Numbered from the stretch's first letter, positions 19,327 through 29,577 are shown. The stretch is 64,000 nucleotides of DNA from Citrobacter sedlakii NBRC 105722 (GCF_000759835.1 NZ_BBNB01000001.1:62001-126000); one strand, 5' to 3'. Numbers and translations: made by a program. The notes: generated from the sequence alone by a model not told the origin.

Positions 19327-20502
19327 CTAGAACTTGTTGTAGACCCGCGCTAAACGGCCCACGCCACTGGCCATGATCGGCGACTCCGCAGCGCTGATGA
19401 ACGCAGACTCGCCGGGCTTCAACACCAGACGCTGCTCGCCTTTGCTGAGCACAGCTTCGCCTTCCACGCAGAACAGAATCGCCGCGCTTTGCTGCGCGAC
19501 GGGCGTTTCCTGCGCGGACAGGTCGTGCAACGAGAAGGCGAAATCATCTACCGGAATCGGGAAGTCCAGTTCCGCACCGTTTTTCTCCGGCGTTGTTAAC
19601 AACTGGTTGGCTGGCTTAGCGTCGAATCTGACGTTGGCGACCAGTTCCGGAATATCGATATATTTTGGCGTCAGTCCGGCGCGCAAAACGTTATCGGAAT
19701 TGGCCATCACTTCCAGCGCCACACCCTGCAGATAGGCATGCGGCGTTTCAGCGAACAGGAACATGGCTTCTCCCGGATTCAGTTTCACCACGTTTAACAG
19801 CAGCGGCGAAAACAGGCCGCTGTCATCAGGGTAAAACTCGGCGATAAGACGAATCGTCTGCCACGGTTCGCCTTGCTGATTTTCCAGAGCGGCTTTCAGA
19901 ATCGCCAGCGCGCGGGATTTTTCTTCCCCCTGCATATTCAGCAGACCGGCGAACAGTTCACTCAGCCGTTTAGCATTGGGGTTTTCCAGAAAATGCGCGA
20001 TAGCGGTGTGAGCGCCAGCGACCGGTTGCAGCAGGGAGACGATCTCAGAGAACTCGCGAAATGCGTTCATCGCCAGGAACGGCGTCAGGGCAAAAACCAG
20101 CTCTGGCTTATGGTTCGGATCCTTGTAGTTGCGCTCGGCGGCATCCAGCGGGATCCCGGCGGCATTTTCCCGGGCAAAGCCTGTTTCAGAATTACGTTTG
20201 TTCGGATGCACCTGAATGGACAGCGGTTGTGCGGCGCAAAGGACTTTAAACAGGAAGGGCAGCTCTCCAAAACGCTCAGCAACCGCATCGCCCAGCAGGG
20301 TGGATTTATGCTTTTCGATGACGTCACGTAGCGACACGGTTTGGCCGTTAGCATCAACCACCTGAGAGCTGCTTTTTGGGTGCGCGCCCATCCACAGCTC
20401 CGCCATCGGCTGCTGCTGCGGGTTAGCTATGCCGTAAAGCTCCGTCAGCGCCGTTTTACTGCCCCACGCATAGTTCTGCACCGAGTTGATAAGTTTTTGC
20501 AT
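19327..20502 (-). CDS. manA: Mannose-6-phosphate isomerase
   Basis: Cytosolic zinc enzyme that interconverts mannose 6-phosphate and fructose 6-phosphate, feeding mannose into glycolysis and supplying GDP-mannose precursors. It has 391 residues. The type I signatures are visible: QPLSIQVHPNK near residue 95, KPELVFALTPF near residue 132, and FAETPHAYLQGVALEVMANS near residue 250. An upstream non-ATG extension of six codons has no family support. It is divergent from fumA. Confidence 0.96.
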   Translation of the reverse strand: MQKLINSVQNYAWGSKTALTELYGIANPQQQPMAELWMGAHPKSSSQVVDANGQTVSLRDVIEKHKSTLLGDAVAERFGELPFLFKVLCAAQPLSIQVHPNKRNSETGFARENAAGIPLDAAERNYKDPNHKPELVFALTPFLAMNAFREFSEIVSLLQPVAGAHTAIAHFLENPNAKRLSELFAGLLNMQGEEKSRALAILKAALENQQGEPWQTIRLIAEFYPDDSGLFSPLLLNVVKLNPGEAMFLFAETPHAYLQGVALEVMANSDNVLRAGLTPKYIDIPELVANVRFDAKPANQLLTTPEKNGAELDFPIPVDDFAFSLHDLSAQETPVAQQSAAILFCVEGEAVLSKGEQRLVLKPGESAFISAAESPIMASGVGRLARVYNKF

Positions 20503-20718
20503 TTCAATGCCCTGTTTCAATTTTAAAATGAGGTGGAAATGAATGCGGTTATTAAACCAAGAAACCCGCGGGATGTAACCTGTGCACGCAAAAAGTCGTA
20601 CTTGTCTCAGTTTTTGTTAAAAAATTGTGTAGGATAGTGTAACTCGCTTTTAACGAGGGCAAAGGAACATCTGCCCTGAAGCCTAAGATAATCAGACCGA
20701 GCAGTAAGTGAGAGATCA
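20503..20718. other. manA-fumA divergent promoter region
   Basis: The 216 bases carry both promoters. A small hairpin from ACTCGCTTTTAACGAG lies near 20643. I do not see a clear CRP, FNR or ArcA site that I would assert, although fumA is known to respond to all three. Confidence 0.5.
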
Positions 20719-22365
20719 ATGTCAAACAAACCCTTCTTTTATCAGGATCCTTTTCCCCTTAAAAAGGATGATACCGAATACTATCTGCTGACCAGTGAAC
20801 ACGTTTCCGTGGCCGAATTTGAAGGACGAGAGATCCTGAAAGTCGCGCCACAGGCGCTCACGCTGTTGGCGCGCCAGGCCTTCCACGACGCCTCGTTCAT
20901 GCTGCGCCCGGCGCATCAGCAGCAGGTCGCCGATATTCTGCTTGACCCACAAGCCAGCGAAAACGACAAGTACGTTGCGCTGCAGTTTCTGCGCAACTCC
21001 GACATTGCCGCGAAAGGCATTTTGCCGACCTGCCAGGACACCGGTACAGCGATTATTGTCGGCAAAAAAGGGCAACGCGTGTGGACTGGCGGCGGCGATG
21101 AGGCTGCGCTGGCGCGCGGGGTGTATAACACCTATATTGAAGATAACCTGCGCTACTCGCAGAATGCCGCGCTGGACATGTATAAAGAAGTGAATACCGG
21201 CACAAACCTGCCAGCGCAGATTGATCTTTATAGCGTGGATGGCGATGAGTATAAATTCCTCTGTATCGCCAAGGGCGGGGGATCGGCGAATAAAACGTAT
21301 CTGTATCAGGAAACCAAAGCGCTGCTGACGCCGGGTAAACTGAAAAATTATCTGGTCGATAAAATGCGCACGCTGGGCACCGCGGCCTGCCCGCCATACC
21401 ACATCGCGTTTGTTATTGGCGGCACGTCTGCCGAAGCAAACCTGAAAACCGTCAAACTGGCCTCTGCGAAATATTATGACGCGCTGCCAACGGAAGGAAA
21501 TGAACACGGTCAGGCTTTCCGTGACGTTGAGCTGGAAAAAGAGCTGCTGGTGGAAGCGCAAAATCTGGGGCTGGGCGCGCAGTTCGGGGGCAAATATTTC
21601 GCTCATGATATCCGGGTGATTCGTCTGCCGCGTCACGGGGCGTCCTGTCCGGTGGGGATGGGGGTTTCCTGTTCCGCGGACCGTAACATCAAGGCGAAGA
21701 TTAACCGCGATGGGATCTGGATCGAAAAACTGGAGCATAATCCGGGTAAATATATTCCCGAGGCGCTGCGCAAAGCAGGCGAAGGGGAAGCGGTGCGCGT
21801 TGACCTGAACCGCCCGATGAAAGATATACTGGCGCAACTGTCGCAGTACCCGGTTTCCACGCGTCTGTCTCTGAACGGAACCATTATTGTGGGGCGTGAT
21901 ATCGCCCATGCCAAACTGAAAGAGCGTCTGGATCGGGGCGAAGGCCTGCCGCAGTATGTGAAAGATCATCCCATCTATTACGCCGGTCCGGCGAAAACAC
22001 CGGAAGGGTACGCATCGGGCTCGCTCGGCCCAACTACCGCAGGTCGGATGGATTCTTACGTCGATCAGCTTCAGGCCGCCGGCGGCAGCATGATAATGCT
22101 GGCGAAGGGGAACCGCAGCCAGCAGGTCACCGACGCCTGTCACAAGCACGGCGGTTTCTACCTCGGCAGTATTGGCGGCCCGGCGGCGGTGCTGGCACAG
22201 GGCAGCATCAAGAGCCTCGAATGTGTGGAATACCCGGAACTGGGCATGGAAGCGATCTGGAAGATCGAAGTGGAAGATTTCCCGGCCTTTATCCTGGTGG
22301 ATGATAAAGGAAATGACTTTTTCCAGCAGATTCAGACGTCGCAGTGCGCACGCTGCGTGAAATAA
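20719..22365 (+). CDS. fumA: Class I fumarate hydratase FumA
   Basis: Oxygen-sensitive [4Fe-4S] fumarase of the TCA cycle, hydrating fumarate to malate under microaerobic and aerobic growth. The 548 residues equal E. coli FumA. Conserved cysteines that ligate the cluster lie in [10 protein letters not shown] (near residue 105), in GTAACPPYH (near 224), and in GVSCSADRN (near 318). The C-terminal swivelling domain includes [20 protein letters not shown]. It is followed by a terminator and then fumC. Confidence 0.97.
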   Translation: MSNKPFFYQDPFPLKKDDTEYYLLTSEHVSVAEFEGREILKVAPQALTLLARQAFHDASFMLRPAHQQQVADILLDPQASENDKYVALQFLRNSDIAAKGILPTCQDTGTAIIVGKKGQRVWTGGGDEAALARGVYNTYIEDNLRYSQNAALDMYKEVNTGTNLPAQIDLYSVDGDEYKFLCIAKGGGSANKTYLYQETKALLTPGKLKNYLVDKMRTLGTAACPPYHIAFVIGGTSAEANLKTVKLASAKYYDALPTEGNEHGQAFRDVELEKELLVEAQNLGLGAQFGGKYFAHDIRVIRLPRHGASCPVGMGVSCSADRNIKAKINRDGIWIEKLEHNPGKYIPEALRKAGEGEAVRVDLNRPMKDILAQLSQYPVSTRLSLNGTIIVGRDIAHAKLKERLDRGEGLPQYVKDHPIYYAGPAKTPEGYASGSLGPTTAGRMDSYVDQLQAAGGSMIMLAKGNRSQQVTDACHKHGGFYLGSIGGPAAVLAQGSIKSLECVEYPELGMEAIWKIEVEDFPAFILVDDKGNDFFQQIQTSQCARCVK

Positions 22366-22369
22366 CGTC

Positions 22370-22394
22370 AGCCGCCCTACGGGGCGGTTTTTTT
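22370..22394 (+). terminator. fumA terminator
   Basis: GCCGCCC and GGGGCGG pair across TAC, followed by seven T. Transcription of fumC beyond this needs its own promoter, which the adjacent SoxS box supports. Confidence 0.88.
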
Positions 22395-22412
22395 CGCACG
22401 AACCACCAAACG
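22393..22412 (+). promoter_or_regulatory. SoxS/MarA box of fumC
   Basis: GCACGAACCACCAAAC fits the soxbox pattern GCAC-N2-W-N2-RYYAAAY at every defined position. In E. coli fumC is a known SoxRS target, replacing the oxidant-sensitive FumA during superoxide stress. Confidence 0.8.
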
Positions 22413-22503
22413 ACGGTTACGTCATCGTTAATACTCATAAGACCGCAAGCAAGTGGGCAATGTCGAACATAACCTCATCAACGCATTAAGTAAGGAGAAG
22501 GTA

Positions 22504-23907
22504 ATGGTAACGGTACGCCGCGAGAAAGATTCGATGGGTGCAATTGATGTCCCGGCAGATAAACTGTGGGGCGCGCAAACCCAACGTTCACTGGAGCATT
22601 TTCGTATTTCGACCGAAAAAATGCCCGTCGCGCTGATCCACGCGCTGGCGCTCACTAAGCGTGCAGCGGCAAAAGTTAACGAGGATTTAGGGCTGCTCTC
22701 GCCGGAGAAGGCCTCTGCCATTATGCAGGCCGCCGACGAAGTGCTGGCAGACAAACATGCCGATGAGTTTCCGCTGGCTATCTGGCAGACCGGTTCCGGT
22801 ACGCAAAGTAATATGAATATGAATGAAGTACTGGCGAACCGGGCAAGCGAGCTGTTGGGCGGGGTGCGCGGAATGGATCGCAAAGTGCATCCCAATGATG
22901 ACGTCAACAAGAGCCAAAGCTCAAATGACGTTTTCCCGACGGCCATGCATGTGGCTGCGCTGCTGGCGTTACGTAAGCAACTTATTCCGCAACTGACGAT
23001 ATTAACTCAGACCCTGCGCGAGAAATCCCACGCCTTCGCCGACATAGTCAAAATTGGTCGTACCCACCTACAGGACGCCACGCCGCTGACGCTCGGTCAG
23101 GAAATCTCCGGCTGGGTGGCAATGCTTGAGCATAACCATAAGCACCTGGAGGCCAGCCTGTCGCACGTGGCGGAACTGGCGCTTGGCGGCACCGCCGTTG
23201 GTACAGGTCTGAATACCCATCCTGAATATGCGCGTCGCGTGGCCGATGAACTGGCGGTGATAACCCAGGCGCCGTTTGTTACCGCACCCAATAAGTTTGA
23301 AGCGCTTGCCACCTGTGATGCGCTGGTACACGCTCACGGCGCGCTGAAAGGGCTGGCGGCCTCACTGATGAAAATCGCCAATGATGTGCGCTGGCTGGCT
23401 TCCGGTCCGCGCTGCGGCATTGGTGAAATCGCTATCCCGGAAAACGAACCGGGCAGTTCGATCATGCCGGGCAAGGTTAACCCGACACAATGTGAAGCGT
23501 TGACGATGCTGTGCTGCCAGGTGATGGGCAACGATGTGGCAATCAACATAGGAGGGGCGTCGGGAAACTTCGAACTCAACGTTTATCGCCCGATGGTGAT
23601 TCATAATTTCCTGCAATCTGTGCGTCTGCTGGCCGACGGCATGGAAAGCTTTAACGCCCATTGCGCGACAGGGATTGAACCGAACCGCGAGCGCATCAAC
23701 CAGTTGCTTAACGAGTCGCTGATGCTGGTCACCGCGCTGAATACCCACATCGGTTATGATAAAGCGGCAGAGATCGCCAAAAAAGCGCACAAAGAGGGGC
23801 TGACGCTGAAAGCCGCCGCTCTGGCGCTGGGCCACCTCAGTGAAGAGGAGTTTGATCGCTGGGTGCGGCCAGAGCAGATGGTCGGCAGCATGAAGCCGGG
23901 CCGTTAA
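22504..23907 (+). CDS. fumC: Class II fumarate hydratase FumC
   Basis: Iron-independent, heat-stable fumarase that keeps the TCA cycle running under oxidative stress. It has 467 residues, equal to E. coli. The aspartase/fumarase signature [11 protein letters not shown] lies near residue 317, [14 protein letters not shown] near residue 98 and [16 protein letters not shown] near residue 185. An in-frame extension to 22453 exists, but AAGGAGAAGG sits just before the ATG at 22504. Its stop overlaps the convergent tus stop by four bases. Confidence 0.97.
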   Translation: MVTVRREKDSMGAIDVPADKLWGAQTQRSLEHFRISTEKMPVALIHALALTKRAAAKVNEDLGLLSPEKASAIMQAADEVLADKHADEFPLAIWQTGSGTQSNMNMNEVLANRASELLGGVRGMDRKVHPNDDVNKSQSSNDVFPTAMHVAALLALRKQLIPQLTILTQTLREKSHAFADIVKIGRTHLQDATPLTLGQEISGWVAMLEHNHKHLEASLSHVAELALGGTAVGTGLNTHPEYARRVADELAVITQAPFVTAPNKFEALATCDALVHAHGALKGLAASLMKIANDVRWLASGPRCGIGEIAIPENEPGSSIMPGKVNPTQCEALTMLCCQVMGNDVAINIGGASGNFELNVYRPMVIHNFLQSVRLLADGMESFNAHCATGIEPNRERINQLLNESLMLVTALNTHIGYDKAAEIAKKAHKEGLTLKAAALALGHLSEEEFDRWVRPEQMVGSMKPGR

Positions 23908-24833
23908 TCCGCCACGTACAGGTGCAGCCGGGGAATCATCAACCGTAGCGGCTGCGCCTGGGGTTTAAAACGGTGCTGAACGTTATCGGCATCGTAATTC
24001 AGCAGTTCGCCGATGTCGGGCACACCCGCGCCGTTATCCGTGCTGATTAACGCAATCAGTGGGGTCGGGCAGGCGTGTTGCACCTGCTTCTGTTCCCCTT
24101 TATACCAGACCCTGGCGATGGGCTGGACCTTGACCGGACGCTTAATTTTCAATTTCGCCCGCTGCGGTAGCGCGGCGATATCCTGGTATTCACGCTCCAG
24201 CTTTGCCTGCCACTCCTCGCGGGTCCAGGGATGTACGCTACGTGGGGTGTTGAGGCTTTTTTCAAGCTGGGCCAGTACCTCGTCGCGGGTGAGATTCTTG
24301 ATGATATGTTTATTCGCCCAGCCGAAGCGCAGCGTCGCCGGATCGTTAATCATCGTCAACGCGCGGTAGGCATTGAGCGTGATCAACCCGGGTAAATGAC
24401 GATGCACCCATTCAAATCGCGCTGCAGAGGGTAAGCCTGACTCCACGGTAACGATATATTCGAAGGTGGTTTTCAACTGGTTTATCTGTTCAACCTGACG
24501 CTGTAACGCCTGCTGACTGGCGTTATCCACCCGAAAGCAGATCACGCCGGGCAGACGAACCGCCGCTTTGCTGCTGCGCTTCTCCGACTGCTGCTGAATG
24601 AACAGGTGGCGATAATGCGCTAACGCCAGCGACAGCGCTTCTTTACCCAGATGCTGTTTGACCGCAATGGTCTCCAGCGGGTTATGCTCATCTTCTTTAC
24701 TGATCTCCGGCAGGGAAAAAACGCGGGCAATCGTCAGGGGTTGCTGGCTGAGCGCTTCCGTCAGCGCCGCGAGCGCCTGCTCCATCTGACGAAACGTGCT
24801 GTTCAGTCGGTCGACAAGATCGTAGCGTGCCAT
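23904..24833 (-). CDS. tus: DNA replication terminus site-binding protein Tus
   Basis: Monomeric protein that binds Ter sites and blocks the replicative helicase from one direction, forming the fork trap of the terminus region. The 309 residues equal E. coli Tus, from [20 protein letters not shown] to the [12 protein letters not shown] end. A Ter site overlaps its promoter, the arrangement by which Tus represses its own synthesis in E. coli. The gene is convergent with fumC and overlaps it by four bases. Confidence 0.97.
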   Translation of the reverse strand: MARYDLVDRLNSTFRQMEQALAALTEALSQQPLTIARVFSLPEISKEDEHNPLETIAVKQHLGKEALSLALAHYRHLFIQQQSEKRSSKAAVRLPGVICFRVDNASQQALQRQVEQINQLKTTFEYIVTVESGLPSAARFEWVHRHLPGLITLNAYRALTMINDPATLRFGWANKHIIKNLTRDEVLAQLEKSLNTPRSVHPWTREEWQAKLEREYQDIAALPQRAKLKIKRPVKVQPIARVWYKGEQKQVQHACPTPLIALISTDNGAGVPDIGELLNYDADNVQHRFKPQAQPLRLMIPRLHLYVAD

Positions 24834-24842
24834 GATTGATTC

Positions 24843-24865
24843 TCATTAGTTACAACATACTTTTT
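24843..24865 (-). other. Ter replication termination site (TerB-like)
   Basis: Read on the minus strand, AGTATGTTGTAACTAAT at 24845-24861 matches the Ter core of E. coli TerB, including the invariant G at position 6 of the 23-base site. It lies ten bases upstream of the tus start, as TerB does, so it should both arrest forks from one side and repress tus. Confidence 0.93.
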
Positions 24866-24906
24866 TATAGCACAACTTTTCGTCGGCGGCTACCGTGCGG
24901 TCGTCG

Positions 24907-26208
24907 TCAGGCAAGGGATTCTTGCGCGATGGGGGACCGGAGAGGCCAGCTAAAACGAAATTGCGCGCCGCCAAGGTGGCTCACGCCGCAGCTCACCGTC
25001 CCCCCCATCGCCATCGCGATGGAGTGGACAATGGCGAGCCCAAGACCGCATCCACCGGTGGCGCGATCGCGGCTGGGGTCCAGGCGCACAAAAGGTTCGA
25101 ACACCTTTTGCCGGGCATCGGGCGCGATGCCTGGGCCGTCATCCTCGACAATCAACGTCGCGAGGTGTCCGTCCCGCAGCAGGCTAATTTCAACGGTCGT
25201 TTTGCAGTAACGCAGTGCGTTGTTGAGTAAGTTATCCAGAACGCGCTCCAGCAGACGCATATCCAGTGCGCCGTAGTGCCCGCGAACGACCTGAGAGAGG
25301 GTTAGCGTGCGTTCCGGAGTGACGCTCTGTACGTCTTCAATGTGGGACGTGATCCACGCCGGGAGGTCCGGTTCGCTAAGGTGCAGTTCATTTTGCGGCC
25401 TGTCGAGACGGGCATAAGTTAATAGCTCCTCGATCAGCGACTCAAGCTGCCCGATGTCACGATTAAGCGCCAGCGACTCCTGGTGGCTGAGGTTTTCGCT
25501 CATCTCCAGCCGATAGCGAAGACGCACCAACGGCGTGCGCAGTTCATGGGCAATACCGTCAATCAGCTGTTTTTTACTGGCGATCAGCGCAGTGATGTTG
25601 TCAGCCATCTGGTTAAAAGCAATGCCCAGCCGCTCAAAGCTGGAACCGCTGTTGAAATTCAGTCGCTCGCCCAGATGACCTTTACCGAAACGCTGAGCCG
25701 CAGCTTCAAGTCGCAGCATGTCCTGCCAGTGAGGACGCATCCAGATAAACACCGGCAGGGCGAGTGAAATGGCGATGATCGCCATCAGCGCGATGTCCAG
25801 CAGGCGCATCTGATGCAGGTAGTAGAGATAGGGCACCGGACCGACGGCCAGCACGTAGTGGCTGCGCGGAATACGCTGAATAAAGGTGTACTGATCGTCC
25901 AGCGCAATAATGTCGCCGCTGCGAAGGCGCTCCATTGAGGACGCGTCCAGCCGGAAGTGGGTCAGCGGTTCAACGCGTAAGTCGAAGGAGAGATTGAGAT
26001 CCATCTGTTTGATGGTCTTACCCCAGTCACGGGGCGGGATCTCCCGCAGTTCACTGCGCATCAGGTACAGTGAGCTTTTCATCAAATCATCCAGCGACTG
26101 CCTTCCGGCGCGCTCGGCAGTGAATTTGTAGACCAGGCCAACCAGCAGGGTCATTACCAGAAAGCAGACAAACAGCAGGAGATAAAACTGCACAAAGAGT
26201 TTTTTCAT
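24907..26208 (-). CDS. rstB: Sensor histidine kinase RstB
   Basis: Inner-membrane sensor of the RstAB two-component system. It has 433 residues: transmembrane helices near residues 5-27 and 135-158 flank a periplasmic sensor, then a HAMP domain, the H-box DGIAHELRTPLVRL with the phosphorylated histidine, and an ATPase domain with VEDDGPGIAP and GGCGLGLAIVHSIA. An in-frame GTG four codons upstream would add MENG; the E. coli protein starts MKKLF. It follows rstA after 12 bases. The C-terminal residues after FSWPL differ from E. coli. Confidence 0.96.
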   Translation of the reverse strand: MKKLFVQFYLLLFVCFLVMTLLVGLVYKFTAERAGRQSLDDLMKSSLYLMRSELREIPPRDWGKTIKQMDLNLSFDLRVEPLTHFRLDASSMERLRSGDIIALDDQYTFIQRIPRSHYVLAVGPVPYLYYLHQMRLLDIALMAIIAISLALPVFIWMRPHWQDMLRLEAAAQRFGKGHLGERLNFNSGSSFERLGIAFNQMADNITALIASKKQLIDGIAHELRTPLVRLRYRLEMSENLSHQESLALNRDIGQLESLIEELLTYARLDRPQNELHLSEPDLPAWITSHIEDVQSVTPERTLTLSQVVRGHYGALDMRLLERVLDNLLNNALRYCKTTVEISLLRDGHLATLIVEDDGPGIAPDARQKVFEPFVRLDPSRDRATGGCGLGLAIVHSIAMAMGGTVSCGVSHLGGAQFRFSWPLRSPIAQESLA

Positions 26209-26220
26209 TCCATTCTCCAC

Positions 26221-26955
26221 TCAGTATGCGGTTTCATCATCCCAGGCATGGGGCGCAAACAAGTAACCTTTGTTTCGCACGGTTTTTATGCGATAGGGTT
26301 CCGTGGCGTTATCACGCAACTTTTTGCGCAGACGTGAAATTGCGACGTCCACGCTACGATCCAGTCCGTCGTAGCTGACGCCGCGCAAATTTTTCAGCAG
26401 CGCATCGCGATCCATAATCTGTCCGGCATGGGTCGCCAGTTCCCATAACAGTTCGAAATCGGCGGTGGAAAGGGAGACTTGTTCGCCGCCCAGCGACACT
26501 GAACGGTTAATCGGATCGACCCTCAGCGAGCCAAAGCGTAAAGGGTTGTACGGCGTCGCGCCGCCGCTCTGAATGCCTTTCGCCAGAGTGGCGTGTTCGC
26601 TTTGACGTAAATGCAGGCGCAGGCGGGCGAGTAGCACGGCAGGGGGCGTCGTTTTCAGTATGTAGTCGCAGGCGCCCATTTCCAGCGCAAGGATGTGATT
26701 CATATCGCTGTCGAGAGAGGTAAGCAGCACAATCGGTCCCTGCCAGCGCCCCTGAATATCACGACACAATGTCATACCGTCTTTGCCGGGAAGCATGATG
26801 TCCAGCAGGACCAGATCGGGCTGCACTTCCAGAATACGCGCTTCCGCCTTATCACCGCGCGGCTCAACCACTACGTCAAAATCGTGTTTTGCCAGATAAG
26901 CTGCGATGAGCGCGCCAACCTCAGGATCGTCTTCGACAAATACAATTGTGTTCAT
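26221..26955 (-). CDS. rstA: Response regulator RstA
   Basis: OmpR-family DNA-binding response regulator of 244 residues. The receiver domain has acidic residues EDD at 8-10 and phosphoacceptor Asp52 in LLDIMLPGKDG. The winged-helix C-terminal domain includes DRSVDVAISRLRKKL. In E. coli it is induced through PhoPQ and controls asr, csgD and others at RstA boxes. One such box is present in this window upstream of asr. The product is a few residues longer than E. coli RstA, in the C-terminal tail and inter-domain linker. Confidence 0.96.
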   Translation of the reverse strand: MNTIVFVEDDPEVGALIAAYLAKHDFDVVVEPRGDKAEARILEVQPDLVLLDIMLPGKDGMTLCRDIQGRWQGPIVLLTSLDSDMNHILALEMGACDYILKTTPPAVLLARLRLHLRQSEHATLAKGIQSGGATPYNPLRFGSLRVDPINRSVSLGGEQVSLSTADFELLWELATHAGQIMDRDALLKNLRGVSYDGLDRSVDVAISRLRKKLRDNATEPYRIKTVRNKGYLFAPHAWDDETAY

Positions 26956-27010
26956 GCCATTATTGCCAGACTAAAAACGCCAACATACACCGCGGCGCCG
27001 CCGCCTTCCA

Positions 27011-27027
27011 TTAATCTTTCCTAAACG
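27011..27027 (-). promoter_or_regulatory. PhoP-like box upstream of rstA
   Basis: On the minus strand CGTTTA-GGAAA-GATTAA shows the two hexamers with five-base spacing of a PhoP box. The first repeat matches well and the second weakly. rstA is a known PhoPQ target in E. coli and Salmonella. It overlaps the adjacent palindrome by four bases. Confidence 0.5.
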
Positions 27028-27041
27028 GAAGCGCTTCCGTT
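27024..27041. promoter_or_regulatory. Perfect 18-base palindrome between rstA and ydgC
   Basis: AACGGAAGCGCTTCCGTT is fully symmetric, with a GAAGCGCTTC centre of the type bound by LacI/GalR-family repressors. No such regulator gene is adjacent. It sits in the divergent promoter region and overlaps the putative PhoP box. Confidence 0.5.
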
Positions 27042-27081
27042 ATGCTAACAGCCGATGTTATTGATGTGTTAAGGCAAGGCA

Positions 27082-27417
27082 ATGGGACTCCTAATAAAAG
27101 CCGCTCTCGGCGCGCTGGTAGTGGTAGTGATCGGCTTACTGGCAAAAACGAAAAATTATTATATTGCAGGGTTAATTCCGCTATTTCCCACTTTCGCATT
27201 GATCGCGCATTACATCGTCGCCAGCGAGCGCGGTATCGAAGCGTTAAGAACCACCATCATATTCAGTATGTGGTCGATCATTCCCTATTTCGTGTATCTT
27301 CTGTCGCTCTGGTATTTCACCGGGGTGATGAAGCTACCGATGGCGCTCGGCGGGGCGGTTATTTGCTGGTGCCTGAGCGCCTGGCTGCTGATTTTTTGCT
27401 GGGTCAGGCTGCACTAA
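27082..27417 (+). CDS. ydgC: GlpM-family inner-membrane protein YdgC
   Basis: Small membrane protein of 111 residues with about four hydrophobic helices, starting MGLLIKAALGALVVVVIGLL. It belongs to the GlpM-like family, first described beside glycerol genes in Pseudomonas and linked there to alginate production. No role is established in enterobacteria. It is divergent from rstA, and its stop overlaps the convergent folM stop by four bases. Confidence 0.88.
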   Translation: MGLLIKAALGALVVVVIGLLAKTKNYYIAGLIPLFPTFALIAHYIVASERGIEALRTTIIFSMWSIIPYFVYLLSLWYFTGVMKLPMALGGAVICWCLSAWLLIFCWVRLH

Positions 27418-28136
27418 CGCAAATGGCGGCCGCCGTCGACGGCAAAACTGCGGCCAGTCACGAAGCAACTGGTCAGCAGATAATCGATTAAATCGATCAC
27501 CTCTTTTTCACCCGGCGCCGTTTTCATTAACGATTTATTCAGCGCCTGCTGACGGTATTCCGCGTCGTCGCCCTCATTAAATAAAATGAGCGACGGGGCG
27601 ATAGCGTTCACTTTTACTTCCGGAGCCAGTTTGCGGGCAAAGGAGCGGGTCATGTTGTCCAGCGCGGCTTTACTGGCGGCATAGGCGATATGTTTATCGC
27701 TGCCGCGCTCCACCACGTAATCGGTGAAATGAATAATGTCGCTGGCGGCATGACCGTGACCGCGCAGCATGCCTTCAAGAGCGTGGTTGAGCAGATAGGG
27801 CGCATTGACGTGGATCTGTAGCATGCATGCCAGCACGTCGGTCAGGGGCGTACCGGGTTTTTCCGCCATCCATGCGCTGGCGTTATGCACGATTGCCCGT
27901 AACCCTGGGGCGCTTTCTTTCACGTTGTCAGCAAAAGCTAACACGCCTTCATTGGTGGAAAAATCGGCCTGAATACAGAGTGCGCCCGCTTTCGCCAGTC
28001 CGTCAATCGCCGGATACGGGGTACGATAGCTGACGATTACCGGCTGTTGCTGATGAATAAAATGCCAGGCGATGGCCAGTCCAATGCGGCGTCCGCCCCC
28101 GGTGATCAGAATCGGCAAAGGGTGTTTGTTTCCCAT
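27414..28136 (-). CDS. folM: Dihydromonapterin reductase FolM
   Basis: Short-chain dehydrogenase of 240 residues that reduces dihydromonapterin, and less well dihydrofolate, with NADPH. The N-terminal cofactor motif is ITGGGRRIGLA (residues 9-19), and the catalytic Tyr-Lys pair is in YAASKAA near residue 150. An upstream extension of 11 codons lacks family support; MGNKHPLPILITGGG aligns with E. coli FolM. It lies 58 bases after ydgI on the same strand. Confidence 0.94.
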   Translation of the reverse strand: MGNKHPLPILITGGGRRIGLAIAWHFIHQQQPVIVSYRTPYPAIDGLAKAGALCIQADFSTNEGVLAFADNVKESAPGLRAIVHNASAWMAEKPGTPLTDVLACMLQIHVNAPYLLNHALEGMLRGHGHAASDIIHFTDYVVERGSDKHIAYAASKAALDNMTRSFARKLAPEVKVNAIAPSLILFNEGDDAEYRQQALNKSLMKTAPGEKEVIDLIDYLLTSCFVTGRSFAVDGGRHLR

Positions 28137-28194
28137 CGAAAGCTCCTTATGCGCCTGCAAGCCAGGCAATTCGCGTTAAACGATGGGATGACAA

Positions 28195-29577
28195 TTACCC
28201 CACCAACAGCCAGGTCGCCGGAACCGCGGCAACCAGCAGCAGTCCAATCAAAATCAGTTCCTGACGATTCAGAACAGTATCATGTGTATGCGTTTTACGC
28301 GCGTACAGGAACACCAACAGACCCGGCGCGTACAGAACCACGGAAAGCAGCAGGTGCATCGGGCCCGACGCATACAATAACCATAAGCCATAAATGCAGG
28401 CTCCGACACCCACGGCCTGGTGCAGGGGACGCGTTGCGATTTTCAGCAGGAACGCGCCAACCAGAAAATAGGGCACCAGAATCATTTCTGATGCAATGGT
28501 CAGCAGGGTGTTGTAGTCGGAACCTGTGAGCCAGATCAGCACCAGACACACCTGAACGCAGATGTTTGTCAGCCACAGCGACGCCGACGGCGCGCCCTGG
28601 GCATTCTGGCGCGCGAAAATACGTGGAAACGCTTTATGGGTCGAGGCCAGGAACGGCACTTCGGCGGCCATAATCGTCCAACTGAGGTACGCGCCGCAGA
28701 CAGAAACAATCAACCCGGCGGCAATAATAATTTCGCCCCACGGTCCCATCATCTGCACCATCAGACCCGCCATCGACGGGTTACGCATTTCAGCCAGATC
28801 TGGTCGCGCAACCACGCCCAGCGAGAGCAGGGTGACCAGCAGATAAACGCTAAGCGCAGCAAGTACCGCCAGTAGCGTGGCGCGACCGACGTCCTGTTTG
28901 TTGCGGGCGCGGGCTGACACCACCACCGCGCCTTCTACGCCGATAAAGACCCAGAGGGTAATCAACATGGTGTTCTTCACCTGTTCCCAGACAGGAACGC
29001 CCAGCGCTATGCCGGTGAAGTCGAGGTTAAACGTATCCAGACGGAACGCCATTATCGCTAACACGACGAATAACCCCAGCGGCAACAGCTTGGCAAGCGT
29101 CGCTACCAGGTTGATGCTCGCGGCGGTCTGTACTCCGCGCAGCACCAGAAAATGGACCACCCACAGCAGAACCGAGGCGCCGACGATCGACTGCCAGGTA
29201 TTGCCATCGCCAAACAGGCGAAGTGCGGGGGTGTCAGTAAAGAAACTGAGCGCTGAAAACACGATGACAAGATAAGAAACGTTTGCGATAACGGCGCAAA
29301 GCCAGTAACCCCAGGCGGAGCAAAAACCGATCAGCTCACCGAAGCCTTCGCGGGCATAGGTGAAGATGCCGCCATCCAGGTCGGGACGGATACGGGTCAG
29401 AATCAGCATGGCGAACGCCAGCAGTAAAATACCCGCGCCGGTTATAGCCCAGCCAATCAGCAGAGCTGACGGGCTGGCAACAGCGGCCATGTTTTGCGGC
29501 AGACTGAACACACCAGCGCCAAGCATCGAGCTTAAAACCAGCGCAGTGAGCGCGCTCAGTCCCAGTTTTTTTTCCAT
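28195..29577 (-). CDS. ydgI: APC-family amino acid antiporter YdgI (ArcD-like)
   Basis: Inner-membrane transporter of 460 residues with about 12 membrane helices, very close to E. coli YdgI, a predicted basic amino acid (arginine/ornithine) antiporter. The APC N-terminal motif SSMLGAGVFSLP is at residues 16-27. The substrate has not been established to my knowledge. No arginine deiminase genes are adjacent. Confidence 0.92.
   Translation of the reverse strand: MEKKLGLSALTALVLSSMLGAGVFSLPQNMAAVASPSALLIGWAITGAGILLLAFAMLILTRIRPDLDGGIFTYAREGFGELIGFCSAWGYWLCAVIANVSYLVIVFSALSFFTDTPALRLFGDGNTWQSIVGASVLLWVVHFLVLRGVQTAASINLVATLAKLLPLGLFVVLAIMAFRLDTFNLDFTGIALGVPVWEQVKNTMLITLWVFIGVEGAVVVSARARNKQDVGRATLLAVLAALSVYLLVTLLSLGVVARPDLAEMRNPSMAGLMVQMMGPWGEIIIAAGLIVSVCGAYLSWTIMAAEVPFLASTHKAFPRIFARQNAQGAPSASLWLTNICVQVCLVLIWLTGSDYNTLLTIASEMILVPYFLVGAFLLKIATRPLHQAVGVGACIYGLWLLYASGPMHLLLSVVLYAPGLLVFLYARKTHTHDTVLNRQELILIGLLLVAAVPATWLLVG

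Noticed and set aside
20722..22149. 475-codon open frame on the minus strand
   Set aside because: It is antisense to fumA, a fully conserved gene; the frame is an effect of codon bias at the third position.
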